Shown: positions 9,701 through 17,075 of the stretch, piece after piece
Layout of the letters: each line of letters opens with the position of its first letter
Numbering within the stretch: the stretch's first letter is position 1
Source: Bacteroidota bacterium
Lineage (GTDB): Bacteria > Bacteroidota > Bacteroidia > Flavobacteriales > Flavobacteriaceae
NCBI GenBank assembly: GCA_020161455.1
Contig: JAIUNZ010000005.1
Location: 124,001 to 188,000 of the forward strand
Length of the DNA stretch: 64,000 bases
Direction of reading: 5' to 3'
Position numbers and translations under genes: made by a program
Notes under the pieces: model-generated
Seen by the model: only the letters and a program-made list of their open reading frames with translations
The model's database searches: none
What the model was told of the DNA's origin: nothing

Positions 9701-10168
9701 ACTTTTGCAACTAAAACAATTGAAACATCCTTAACTTCCGAAAATTATGCCAGTAGAAATTTCGAAGTTTTAGGCTATCAAATCAATCCAAAAGTTTCTT
9801 ATTTGTTCAATAAAAACGCCAGTTGGGATGTTTTTTATGAATATCAAAACAAAGAAAATCAGATAGGAACGTTAGACAAATTGCTTCAAAGTCGATTTGG
9901 AACTTCTTTTTCGTATGCAAGTGATAAACGATTTACTATTAATGGAGAAATTTCTTTTTACCAAAATCAATTTACGGGTGATGCCAATTCTCCAGTAGCT
10001 TTCCAAATGCTGGAAGGTTTACAGCCTGGAAAAAATTCAACTTGGCGATTGTTACTACAAAAAAATCTAACCGAGTTTTTGGATATTAATCTTAATTATC
10101 AAGGCAGAAAATCTGAAACTAGCCAAACCATTCACACCGGAAATGTACAATTGCGTGCTTATTTTTAA
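6770..10168 (+). CDS. Large predicted outer-membrane beta-barrel protein
   Basis: A 1132-residue exported protein with a signal peptide (MHKIIFHCFLLISCFQLSAQ). Residues about 20-115 form a small N-terminal domain. A conserved-looking block follows (GSITRGVTVGNNQNTTVSSN, then LDLQITGKISDKVSLRASIQDSN with DNWNIRAGDLFLEN). The rest is alternating aromatic and polar beta-strand sequence ending in VQLRAYF, the usual end of a barrel. I recall similar proteins in many Bacteroidota but know no function. It starts 37 bases after lysC, which may be chance. The barrel assignment is inference from strand pattern. Confidence 0.7.
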   Translation: MHKIIFHCFLLISCFQLSAQEINSLYKTKKIAISKDTIEIEKVSINPSFFKLETKNGKPIDSTFYKIDFPSGKLIFNKNAPISDTLVVQYLQYPDFLTKTYSIYSDEVIVPNEDGNLYKVNREVKKFIPFDGLNTSGSITRGVTVGNNQNTTVSSNLDLQITGKISDKVSLRASIQDSNIPLQSGGYSQKLDEFDQIFIELFTDNWNIRAGDLFLENRQSRFLNFNKKVQGLSTHFTFGGEENKTDIFASAALVRGQYAKSSLTGQEGNQGPYKLRGNNGELYVLVISGSERVYVNGILKQRGENNDYVIDYNAGEVTFTSLFPITSEMRIVIEYQYSDRSYTRFVTYAGANHEAKKWSLGGYLYSENDVKNQPLQQNLSAEQVQVLQNAGDDVNLMNAPSAYLDTYSENKILYKKVTVNGVEVFEYSNNPDDELYNVKFLLIGNNLGNYILSNSVSIGKIFQYVEPVNGVPQGNYEPVVRLVAPTKIQIATVLGKFNPNEKTLIDFEVGVSNNDLNLFSNLDDDNNKGLAGKLNFKQRLLSKKWNIDVFGKYQFIQKDFRTIERLFNIEFNRDWNLTTFSGNQSLLVNGLDFVLPEKGKLTYQYENLSFTESFSGNRHSINGFFKLKNWNITQNGSYLKSNGSIASSTFARNQSQARYNFKKNWIGGVFNLEDNQEKNKITNQLSALSQRFSEYGAFVGRGDSTKVFVELGYLHRVNDSLQNGYLQKVNRSNSYYIKSKLIQTDKSDLSVFVNYRDLKYTDNTRQNEPSLNSRILYNDRFFNQFLQTTTAYETTSGTIPQQEFTYLEVEPGQGVYTWNDYNNNGIQELEEFEVAPFPDQAKYVRVFLPNQIFLKTHQNKFSQSLTINPNNWQNETGLKKVASYFYNQTSFLIERKIQRNENNFDLNPFSTSDTNLLGLNTSFRNSLFYNRGKQRHSTTYTFISNRIKSLLSAGSQESKNSSHQLQYNHLVRKTWLFTFATKTIETSLTSENYASRNFEVLGYQINPKVSYLFNKNASWDVFYEYQNKENQIGTLDKLLQSRFGTSFSYASDKRFTINGEISFYQNQFTGDANSPVAFQMLEGLQPGKNSTWRLLLQKNLTEFLDINLNYQGRKSETSQTIHTGNVQLRAYF

Positions 10169-10235
10169 ATAATTGTTTTTTGTATTCAAAAATTATTTAA
10201 TTTTAATTTTAATTTAAAATTTAAAAGAAACAATC

Positions 10236-10718
10236 ATGAAAAAAGTAATGTTAATGTGTATGATGTTTGTGTTTTCAAATATCATTTTTGCTCAAACAAC
10301 TAAAGAAAAAGTAGCAAAAACTAAAGCGAAAACCGAGAAAAAAGCTGAAAAAGCAAAAGAAGACCTTGATAAGAAGGTTGCTAAAGCTAAGAAGGAACAA
10401 GATAAAAAAGTAACCGAGGCTAAAAAGGAAATTTCAAAGACAAAGAAAGAAACTAATGAAAAAGTAGCGAGTGCAAAAAAAGAAATAAAAGCGGAAGAGA
10501 GTAAGTCAAAAACTAAAATTAATACTGCTAAAGCTAAAAAAACCGAAGTTGAAGAAAAAGAAGACATGAAAGAAACGGCTGCCTCAAAAACAGCTGAGAA
10601 AAAAGTAAAAGATAAAATTACTGGAACTTACAAAGGAAAAAAAGTTTATACAGGTCCAAAAGGCGGTAAATATTATATCAATAAAAACGGTAATAAAACC
10701 TATATCGATAGAGATTAA
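10236..10718 (+). CDS. Secreted lysine-rich protein with PBCV-type basic adaptor domain
   Basis: A 160-residue protein with a signal peptide ending near IIFAQ. Residues about 21-125 are almost entirely Lys, Glu, Ala and Thr in heptad-like repeats (KKVAKAKKEQDKKVTEAKKE), suggesting a long charged helix or coiled coil. The C-terminal 25 residues (KKVYTGPKGGKYYINKNGNK) match the short basic adaptor motif first described in chlorella-virus proteins and found at the ends of many bacterial proteins. Function is unknown; binding to polyanions or the cell wall is only a guess. A hairpin terminator follows. Confidence 0.72.
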   Translation: MKKVMLMCMMFVFSNIIFAQTTKEKVAKTKAKTEKKAEKAKEDLDKKVAKAKKEQDKKVTEAKKEISKTKKETNEKVASAKKEIKAEESKSKTKINTAKAKKTEVEEKEDMKETAASKTAEKKVKDKITGTYKGKKVYTGPKGGKYYINKNGNKTYIDRD

Positions 10719-10746
10719 ATAAACTTTTATTTTTTAAAAAATAACT

Positions 10747-10780
10747 AAGAGTCGGAATTGTTTTTTTGACTCTTTTTTTA
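10747..10780 (+). terminator. Putative terminator after the lysine-rich protein gene
   Basis: Stem AAGAGTC / GACTCTT (10747-10753 and 10768-10774) with a 14-base loop, followed by a run of T. The stem is short, so confidence is moderate. Confidence 0.55.
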
Positions 10781-11053
10781 TTCTCAAAAAACAAATTTAA
10801 AGTCATGAAAAGTGTTAAAATTTAGCGTAAAGAATTTTCTTATTTCCCTTTGTTTTCAAGGTTTAACAACTATTTTTTATTATTAAACATTTGAAAATCA
10901 ATACTTTAATTTTTGTTTAAAAACATCAAAATTAAAACCTATTTGTTAAAAACTAAGCCGTTTTGTGGATAAGTTTGACTTTCATTTTACATTTCAAATA
11001 CCAATCTTTGTAACATACAGAATTTAACAAATTACCCAAAAAAAATATAAAAA
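10781..11053. other. Intergenic region upstream of nrdB
   Basis: No open frame of note is visible in this AT-rich stretch between the lysine-rich protein gene and nrdB. It holds a candidate -7 element and an overlapping DnaA-box sequence at 10964-10977, described separately. No NrdR-type palindromic pair was recognised. Confidence 0.5.
10964..10977 (+). promoter_or_regulatory. DnaA-box sequence overlapping a -7 element upstream of nrdB
   Basis: TGTGGATAA at 10964-10972 is a perfect DnaA-box 9-mer. It overlaps TAAGTTTG at 10970-10977, a match to the flavobacterial -7 consensus TAnnTTTG. A TTTG at 10942-10945 lies 24 bases upstream, slightly too far for a standard -33 box. DnaA control of nrd genes is known in E. 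coli; here it is inferred from position only. The same 9-mer also occurs inside ileS, so chance is possible. Confidence 0.35.
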
Positions 11054-12031
11054 ATGGCATCAATTGAACCAATTTTACAAGAAAACAAAAATCGTTTCGT
11101 TATATTTCCAATAAAACACCACGATATTTGGGATTGGTACAAAAAAATGGAAGCAAGCTTTTGGACAGCAGAAGAAATCGATTTACATCAAGATTTAACC
11201 GATTGGAATAATAAACTAAGTCATGACGAAAAGTATTTCATCAAACATATTTTAGCATTTTTTGCAGCATCTGATGGGATTGTAAACGAAAATTTAGCCG
11301 AGAATTTCGTAAATGAAGTACAATATCCAGAGGCAAAATTCTTCTATGGTTTTCAAATCATGATGGAGAATATCCATAGTGAAACCTATTCGTTATTGAT
11401 TGATACTTATGTAAAAGACGAAGCCGAAAAAGCCGAATTGTTTAATGCTTTAGAAGTTTTTCCAGCCATTAAGAAAAAAGCAGATTGGGCATTAAAATGG
11501 ATTGAATCAGACTCTTTTGCCGAACGATTAATCGCTTTTGCAGCAGTGGAGGGAATATTTTTCTCAGGTGCCTTTTGTTCCATTTTTTGGTTGAAAAAGC
11601 GTGGTTTAATGCCAGGTTTAACCTTTTCTAACGAATTAATTTCTCGTGACGAAGGTGTTCACTGTGATTTTGCTGTGCATTTACACAACCATCATTTAGT
11701 GAATAAAGTGCCAAAAGAACGTATTAGAGAAATCATCGTGAATGCTTTAAACATCGAAAGAGAATTTATTACAGAATCGCTTCCAGTAAGTTTGATTGGA
11801 ATGAATGCCATATTGATGACGCAATATTTAGAGTTTGTAGCCGATAGATTGTTAGTAGAATTAGGATGCGAAAGAGAATATAATTCCTCTAATCCATTTG
11901 ATTTTATGGACATGATTTCATTACAAGGAAAAACAAATTTCTTTGAAAAACGTGTTGCCGAATACCAAAAAGCAGGCGTTATGTCAAAAGATAACGATGA
12001 CCAAAAAATTAGTTTCGACGCTGATTTTTAA
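11054..12031 (+). CDS. nrdB: Ribonucleoside-diphosphate reductase beta subunit (class Ia)
   Basis: Carries the di-iron tyrosyl-radical cofactor used by NrdA to reduce ribonucleotides. At 325 residues it has the short length typical of Bacteroidota R2 proteins. Iron ligands are seen in [37 protein letters not shown] and [17 protein letters not shown]. The C-terminal tail ending [11 protein letters not shown] is the type of acidic tail that docks on the alpha subunit. Together with nrdA 118 bases downstream it forms an aerobic RNR operon in the order nrdB-nrdA, common in this phylum. Confidence 0.96.
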   Translation: MASIEPILQENKNRFVIFPIKHHDIWDWYKKMEASFWTAEEIDLHQDLTDWNNKLSHDEKYFIKHILAFFAASDGIVNENLAENFVNEVQYPEAKFFYGFQIMMENIHSETYSLLIDTYVKDEAEKAELFNALEVFPAIKKKADWALKWIESDSFAERLIAFAAVEGIFFSGAFCSIFWLKKRGLMPGLTFSNELISRDEGVHCDFAVHLHNHHLVNKVPKERIREIIVNALNIEREFITESLPVSLIGMNAILMTQYLEFVADRLLVELGCEREYNSSNPFDFMDMISLQGKTNFFEKRVAEYQKAGVMSKDNDDQKISFDADF

Positions 12032-12053
12032 TTGTTTCAATTTTTAGATTACC

Positions 12054-12075
12054 TTATGGAACGCAAGTTCCATAA
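12054..12075 (+). other. GCAA-tetraloop hairpin between nrdB and nrdA
   Basis: Perfect 9-bp stem TTATGGAAC / GTTCCATAA closed by a GCAA tetraloop (GNRA class). No T run follows, so it is not a standard terminator. A second inverted repeat, GAAAATAG / CTATTTTC (12109-12116 and 12128-12135), lies just before the nrdA start. Both could tune mRNA stability or nrdA translation; that is inference. Confidence 0.55.
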
Positions 12076-12149
12076 ACGTTAAGGGATTAACAAACAAAAC
12101 ACTAACTCGAAAATAGTAAAGGGATTTCTATTTTCAAAAACTAAAATTT

Positions 12150-14582
12150 ATGTACGTAGTAAAAAGAGATGGGCACAAAGAACCCGTAATGTTCGACAAA
12201 ATCACAGATAGAATTAAAAAACTATGCTATGGTTTGAATGAATTAGTTGATGCAGTAAAAGTTGCCATGAAAGTAATCGAAGGATTATATGATGGTGTAA
12301 CCACTTCTGAATTAGATAATCTTGCAGCAGAAACAGCAGCGTCTATGACGGTTTCTCATCCAGATTATGCACAACTTGCGGCTCGAATCGCTATTTCTAA
12401 CTTACATAAAAACACCAACAAATCGTTCTCTGAAACGATGAACGAAATGTTTCATTATGTTAATCCAAGAACCAATCTGAAAGCACCGCTACTTTCTGAA
12501 GAAGTTCATAAAGTCATCCAAGAAAATGCCGAATTTTTAGATTCGCATATTATATACACTCGAGATTTTAACTATGATTACTTTGGATTTAAAACCTTAG
12601 AGCGTTCGTATTTGTTAAAAATCAACGGAAAAATTGTAGAACGTCCTCAGCACATGTTAATGCGTGTTTCAGTTGGAATTCATTTAAATGATTTAGAATC
12701 TGTTATCGAAACGTATGATTTGATGTCTAAAAAATTCTTTACGCACGCTACACCAACATTATTTAATGCTGGAACACCAAAGCCTCAAATGTCTTCTTGC
12801 TTTCTATTAACCATGCAAGATGATAGTATTGATGGAATTTATGATACGTTAAAACAAACGGCCAAAATTTCACAATCTGCAGGAGGAATAGGCTTAGCAA
12901 TTCACAATGTTCGTGCAACAGGTTCGTATATTCGTGGTACAAACGGAACTTCAAATGGAATTGTTCCAATGTTGAGAGTTTTCAATGACACAGCACGTTA
13001 CGTAGATCAAGGTGGCGGAAAACGCAAAGGAAGTTTCGCAATTTATTTAGAAACATGGCATGCTGATATTTTTGAATTTTTAGATTTGAAAAAAAACACA
13101 GGAAAAGAAGAAATGCGTGCTAGAGATTTATTCTTTGCTATGTGGACTTCTGATTTGTTCATGAAACGCGTTGAAGCCGATACTACCTGGACGTTGATGT
13201 GCCCTAATGAATGTCCTGGATTGGATAACGTATATGGTGATGAATTTGAAGCACTTTATACTTCGTATGAAGCACAAGGAAAAGGAAGAAAAACTATTCG
13301 TGCTCGTGAACTTTGGGAAAAAATTCTTGAATCGCAAATAGAAACCGGTACGCCATACATGTTGTATAAAGATGCAGCAAATAGAAAATCGAACCAAAAG
13401 AATTTAGGAACCATTCGTTCTTCAAATTTGTGTACCGAAATTATGGAATACACATCGCCAGATGAAATTGCTGTGTGTAATCTAGCTTCCATTTCGTTAC
13501 CAATGTTTGTTGAAAACGGAAAATTTGATCATGAATTACTCTATAATGTTACCAAAAGAGTAACGCGTAACTTGAATAAAGTTATCGATAGAAATTATTA
13601 TCCTGTAAAAGAAGCCGAAAACTCCAATTTGCGTCATCGCCCAGTTGGATTAGGCGTTCAAGGTTTGGCGGATGCATTTATCATGATGAGAATGCCATTT
13701 ACAAGCGATGAAGCAAAACAATTGAACCAAGAAATTTTTGAAACAATCTATTTTGCAGCGGTAACTGCTTCTATGGAATTGGCAAAAGAAGAAGGACCAT
13801 ATTCTACCTTTGAAGGTTCTCCAATTTCACAAGGTGAATTCCAATACAATCTTTGGGGATTAAAAGACGAAGATTTATCTGGTCGTTGGGATTGGGCAAG
13901 TTTACGTAAAGAAGTAATGAAAAATGGTGTTAGAAACTCGTTATTATTAGCGCCAATGCCAACTGCTTCAACATCTCAAATTCTTGGAAATAACGAAGCT
14001 TTTGAACCATATACTTCAAATATTTACACACGTCGTGTATTGTCGGGAGAATTTATTGTAGTTAACAAGCATTTATTATACGATTTAGTAGAAAGAGGTT
14101 TGTGGAACGAAACGTTGAAGCAAGAAATCATGCGTCATAACGGTTCGGTTCAAAATATTGACCAAATTCCTGATGATTTGAAAGAATTGTACAAAACAGT
14201 TTGGGAAATGTCAATGAAAGACATTATAGATATGTCGCGTCACAGAGGATATTTTATTGACCAATCGCAATCATTAAACTTGTTTATGCAAGATGCTAAC
14301 TATTCTAAATTAACATCAATGCATTTCTATGCTTGGAAATCAGGTTTAAAAACAGGTATGTATTACTTGAGAACAAAAGCTGCGGTTGATGCTATTAAAT
14401 TTACATTAAACAATGATAAAAAAGCAGAACCAATTGCTGAAAAACCTGAAGCAGTTGCTGTAGAAGTTGTTGCACCAGTTGAAAACGGAGAAATGACTGC
14501 TGAGGATTTTGCCGCTATGATTGAAAGAGCAAGAAACGCAGCCGGAACTGGTGGCGATGATTGTGAAATGTGTGGTTCTTGA
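12150..14582 (+). CDS. nrdA: Ribonucleoside-diphosphate reductase alpha subunit (class Ia)
   Basis: Catalytic subunit of aerobic ribonucleotide reductase, 810 residues. The N-terminal ATP-cone ([18 protein letters not shown]) is present, so dATP inhibition is likely. Active-site blocks are MSSCFLL (about 214-220), NLCTEI followed by [10 protein letters not shown] (about 425-447), and [19 protein letters not shown]. The C-terminal redox pair sits in DDCEMCGS (Cys805 and Cys808), as needed for thioredoxin-type re-reduction. A low-complexity Ala/Val/Glu linker of about 30 residues precedes this tail. Confidence 0.97.
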   Translation: MYVVKRDGHKEPVMFDKITDRIKKLCYGLNELVDAVKVAMKVIEGLYDGVTTSELDNLAAETAASMTVSHPDYAQLAARIAISNLHKNTNKSFSETMNEMFHYVNPRTNLKAPLLSEEVHKVIQENAEFLDSHIIYTRDFNYDYFGFKTLERSYLLKINGKIVERPQHMLMRVSVGIHLNDLESVIETYDLMSKKFFTHATPTLFNAGTPKPQMSSCFLLTMQDDSIDGIYDTLKQTAKISQSAGGIGLAIHNVRATGSYIRGTNGTSNGIVPMLRVFNDTARYVDQGGGKRKGSFAIYLETWHADIFEFLDLKKNTGKEEMRARDLFFAMWTSDLFMKRVEADTTWTLMCPNECPGLDNVYGDEFEALYTSYEAQGKGRKTIRARELWEKILESQIETGTPYMLYKDAANRKSNQKNLGTIRSSNLCTEIMEYTSPDEIAVCNLASISLPMFVENGKFDHELLYNVTKRVTRNLNKVIDRNYYPVKEAENSNLRHRPVGLGVQGLADAFIMMRMPFTSDEAKQLNQEIFETIYFAAVTASMELAKEEGPYSTFEGSPISQGEFQYNLWGLKDEDLSGRWDWASLRKEVMKNGVRNSLLLAPMPTASTSQILGNNEAFEPYTSNIYTRRVLSGEFIVVNKHLLYDLVERGLWNETLKQEIMRHNGSVQNIDQIPDDLKELYKTVWEMSMKDIIDMSRHRGYFIDQSQSLNLFMQDANYSKLTSMHFYAWKSGLKTGMYYLRTKAAVDAIKFTLNNDKKAEPIAEKPEAVAVEVVAPVENGEMTAEDFAAMIERARNAAGTGGDDCEMCGS

Positions 14583-14601
14583 TTTATTAAACAAAAGTGT
14601 T

Positions 14602-14644
14602 AATAACTTTATTATTTAGAATCATTCTAAATAATAAAGTTATT
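14602..14644. promoter_or_regulatory. Perfect 20-bp inverted repeat with Fur/PerR-like core
   Basis: Arms 14602-14621 and 14625-14644 are perfect reverse complements separated by TCA. The centre reads TTAGAATCATTCTAA (14616-14630), a 7-1-7 palindrome similar in layout to Fur/PerR-family operators. It lies 20 bases after the nrdA stop and directly upstream of a -7 element at 14646, covering where the -33 element should be. It could be an operator, the 3' end hairpin of the nrd mRNA, or both. No T tract follows the second arm. Confidence 0.6.
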
Positions 14645-14645
14645 G

Positions 14646-14653
14646 TATATTTG
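14646..14653 (+). promoter_or_regulatory. Putative -7 element for the structured RNA
   Basis: TATATTTG matches TAnnTTTG. It is located immediately after the 14602-14644 palindrome and about 10 bases before the start of the structured RNA segment. No TTTG -33 box is present because the palindrome occupies that position. Confidence 0.5.
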
Positions 14654-14659
14654 AAATAT

Positions 14660-14902
14660 AAAAGAAAAAGCACTCAATCGAGTGCTAAGTTTTAAAGCTG
14701 GGCGGGATTAAAGTCGGTTTCATTTGCCGAAACTAAATTGAGGAAAAGAATAACTTAACCGCTCTTTTAAAAACAAAGTTTAAGACTAGCCAAATAAATA
14801 GCTGTTGAAATCTTAGACACCGAATTCATTACTCGGTTTGCATCACAAGACAAAACTTTGTTTATTAACCCTCAATGTTGCAGCATTGGGGGTTATTTTT
14901 TT
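14660..14902 (+). ncRNA. Candidate structured non-coding RNA, family not recognised
   Basis: No convincing reading frame is present, but the segment folds well by eye. (1) AGCACTC / GAGTGCT hairpin at about 14669-14686. (2) A long arm in which GTTTTAAAG, GCGG and TTAA (14689-14710) pair with TTAA, CCGC and CTTTTAAAAAC (up to about 14774), enclosing GTTTC / GAAAC. (3) An 11-bp helix AAACAAAGTTT / AAACTTTGTTT (14771-14781 and 14853-14863; its first bases compete with arm 2) enclosing small hairpins such as ACCGA / TCGGT. (4) A 12-bp terminator stem. I see no tmRNA, RNase P or SRP RNA signatures. A flavobacterial 6S-type RNA is possible but unproven. Confidence 0.55.
14866..14902 (+). terminator. 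Strong intrinsic terminator of the structured RNA
   Basis: Stem TAACCCTCAATG / CATTGGGGGTTA (14866-14877 and 14884-14895, one G-T pair) with a 6-base loop, followed by seven T. It defines the 3' end of the candidate RNA. Confidence 0.85.
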
Positions 14903-14996
14903 CAAAAATACATTTTATTTGATAGATAAAAAAAAATGAAATCAAAACTTATTAACTTTAACAAATATATTTTTTAATAACATAAAAAGATAACTA

Positions 14997-15028
14997 TTTG
15001 TTGACTGTTTTCATTTTAACTACTTTTG
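14997..15028 (+). promoter_or_regulatory. Full flavobacterial promoter for the small hypothetical gene
   Basis: TTTG at 14997-15000, exactly 20 bases, then TACTTTTG at 15021-15028. This is the clearest complete -33/-7 promoter in the window. It lies upstream of the ATG at 15044 and rules out an in-frame start at 15026 inside the -7 box. Confidence 0.7.
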
Positions 15029-15043
15029 GGAAAAAGTATTCAA

Positions 15044-15268
15044 ATGGCAAAAGAAAAAAAAGGAGTTTATACCGGAATTATTGAAAAAGACGAACATGGC
15101 AATTATTTTTGCGGAGAATATTTGTTGGATTATCAATATACTGTGAAAAACTTTAAACTTGGCGATGAGGTAAATATCAAATCGGTGATTGAAAACCCAA
15201 GTGATAAAAGCTATAATTTATATCCTAAGAAATCCAAAAACTTCTTTTTGTCAAACGATAAGGAATAA
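15044..15268 (+). CDS. Small hypothetical protein
   Basis: A 74-residue, highly charged cytoplasmic protein starting MAKEKKGVYTGIIEKDEHGN. The GVYTG...FCGEYLLDYQY...LGDEVNIKSVI pattern suggests a small beta-rich fold of the OB or SH3 type, but I do not recognise the family. The ATG at 15044 is chosen because the promoter covers the upstream in-frame start. The stop is 2 bases before the next gene, so it is translationally close to the GNAT gene and probably in an operon with it and dgt. Confidence 0.7.
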   Translation: MAKEKKGVYTGIIEKDEHGNYFCGEYLLDYQYTVKNFKLGDEVNIKSVIENPSDKSYNLYPKKSKNFFLSNDKE

Positions 15269-15270
15269 AA

Positions 15271-15732
15271 ATGTTTTCGCTAAAAAGAACCACTTCTGAT
15301 AATTCGGATTTTAATACATTAGTTGCACAATTAGATGATTATTTAGCCATTCTTGATGGTGAAGACCATGCTTTTTATGCACAATTTAATAAGTCTAATT
15401 TATTGAAAAATGCTTTGGTATGTTATGAAAATACTATTCCAGTTGGAATTGGTGCTTACAAAGAATACGATGAAAAGACAGCTGAAATGAAACGAATGTT
15501 TGTGCTTCCCAAGCACAGAAATAAAGGAATAGCAACCTTAATTCTTAATGAATTAGAAAATTGGGCAACTGAAGAAAATTATTCCATTTCATTATTGGAA
15601 ACGGGTTGTTTACAACATGAAGCCATTGCATTATATAAAAAATTAGGTTACACAATTATTGAAAATTTTGGGCAATATGCTGGCGTTGAAAACAGTATTT
15701 GCATGAAAAAGAATTTAATCTCAAAAAAATAA
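15271..15732 (+). CDS. GNAT family N-acetyltransferase
   Basis: A 153-residue acetyltransferase. The acetyl-CoA loop is visible as MKRMFVLPKHRNKGIATLILNELE (Q/RxxGxA type, about residues 72-95), followed by the usual LETGCLQHEAIALYKKLGYTII strand-helix-strand. The substrate is unknown. It lies between the small hypothetical gene and dgt with very short spacing (2 and 5 bases), so it belongs to that operon. Confidence 0.87.
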   Translation: MFSLKRTTSDNSDFNTLVAQLDDYLAILDGEDHAFYAQFNKSNLLKNALVCYENTIPVGIGAYKEYDEKTAEMKRMFVLPKHRNKGIATLILNELENWATEENYSISLLETGCLQHEAIALYKKLGYTIIENFGQYAGVENSICMKKNLISKK

Positions 15733-15737
15733 TTTCC

Positions 15738-17075
15738 ATGATGAACTGGGAACAACTTTTATCTTTAAAACGTCAAGGCGACAAAGGAAAACGTTTACGA
15801 ATAGAGCAAGACGATACACGTTTAGGGTTTGAAGTAGATTACGACCGAATTATTTTTTCGTCACCATTCAGAAGTTTACAAGATAAAACACAAGTCATTC
15901 CGTTATCAAAAACCGATTTTGTGCATACACGTTTAACGCACAGTTTGGAAGTTTCGGTAGTTGGTCGTTCGATTGGAAGATTAGTTGGGAAAAAAATCAT
16001 TGAGAAATATCCACATTTACATGATGTTCACGGTTTTCAAGCGAATGATTTTGGCGCAATTGTTGCCGCAGCATGTTTAGCACATGATATAGGAAATCCG
16101 CCTTTTGGACATTCTGGAGAAAAAGCCATTGGCGAATATTTTTCAATTGGAAAAGGACAACAGTTTAAAAGTCAATTGACTGATAAACAATGGCAAGATT
16201 TGATTGATTTTGAAGGAAATGCTAATGGTTTTTCGGTTTTAACAAGTTCACGACCAGGAATTGATGGTAGTTTGCGTTTAACCTATGCTGTACTTGGCGC
16301 TTTTATGAAATATCCGAAGGAAAGTTTACCAAAAAAACCAACCAAAAACATCTCGGACAAAAAATATGGTTTCTTCCAATCGGATGCCGCTTTTTTCAAA
16401 GAAGTTGCTAAAGAATTAGGTTTAATTCGTAATAAGACAGGAAACGATATTGGTTTTGAACGTCATCCGTTGGCTTTTTTAGTAGAAGCTGCTGATGATA
16501 TTTGTTACACCATTATCGATTTTGAGGACGGAATTAATCTTGGCTTAGTTTCCGAAGATTATGCTTTAGAATATTTAATAAAATTGGTAAAAGACACCAT
16601 AGATACTAAGAAATATCAAACTTTAACAACCAAAGAAGACCGAATTAGTTATTTACGTGCTTTGGCAATTGGTAATTTAATTAACGATGCTGTTCGAGTT
16701 TTTCTAGAAAATGAGGAAGCAATTTTACAAGGTAAATTTCACTTTGCATTGACAGATAAAAGCAAGTACAAAGCACAAATGGATGATATTATTAAATTGA
16801 GCGTAAAAAACATTTATCAAAGCAGAGAAGTGATTGAAAAAGAGCTTTCGGGCTATCAAATCATCAATAATTTATTGGATAAATTCATTACCGCTTACAA
16901 TAATAATCACGAAGGAAAAGCAACCAATTACGACAAATTATTGTTAAAAATTCTTCCTGAAAAGCATCATCTCGAGAAAGATAATCTTTATGAGCGATTG
17001 CTTCATATTTGTCATTATATTTCGTTGTTAACGGATGGAAAAGCTTTAGAATTGAACAGAATTATTACGGCTTAA
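15738..17075 (+). CDS. dgt: Deoxyguanosinetriphosphate triphosphohydrolase
   Basis: HD-domain phosphohydrolase that splits dGTP or other dNTPs into deoxynucleoside and triphosphate, balancing the dNTP pools made by ribonucleotide reductase nearby. The metal-binding HD pattern is seen as TRLTHSLEVSVVGRSIG and CLAHDIGNPPFGHSGEKAI, and a further conserved D in EAADDICYTIIDFEDG. The start is taken at MMNWEQL (15738; 15741 is equally possible), giving about 445 residues, the normal family size. Its 3' end overlaps the converging DUF3078-like gene by 4 bases. Confidence 0.94.
   Translation: MMNWEQLLSLKRQGDKGKRLRIEQDDTRLGFEVDYDRIIFSSPFRSLQDKTQVIPLSKTDFVHTRLTHSLEVSVVGRSIGRLVGKKIIEKYPHLHDVHGFQANDFGAIVAAACLAHDIGNPPFGHSGEKAIGEYFSIGKGQQFKSQLTDKQWQDLIDFEGNANGFSVLTSSRPGIDGSLRLTYAVLGAFMKYPKESLPKKPTKNISDKKYGFFQSDAAFFKEVAKELGLIRNKTGNDIGFERHPLAFLVEAADDICYTIIDFEDGINLGLVSEDYALEYLIKLVKDTIDTKKYQTLTTKEDRISYLRALAIGNLINDAVRVFLENEEAILQGKFHFALTDKSKYKAQMDDIIKLSVKNIYQSREVIEKELSGYQIINNLLDKFITAYNNNHEGKATNYDKLLLKILPEKHHLEKDNLYERLLHICHYISLLTDGKALELNRIITA

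Noticed and set aside
10292-10567. Open frame on the minus strand rich in Ser, Phe and Ala
   Set aside because: It is the mirror of the lysine-rich repeats on the plus strand and has no start context or homology.
14660-14902. tmRNA, RNase P RNA or SRP RNA as identity of the structured RNA
   Set aside because: No tRNA-like TTCGA arm, no GAGGAAAGTCC-type RNase P core and no SRP loop sequence could be found.
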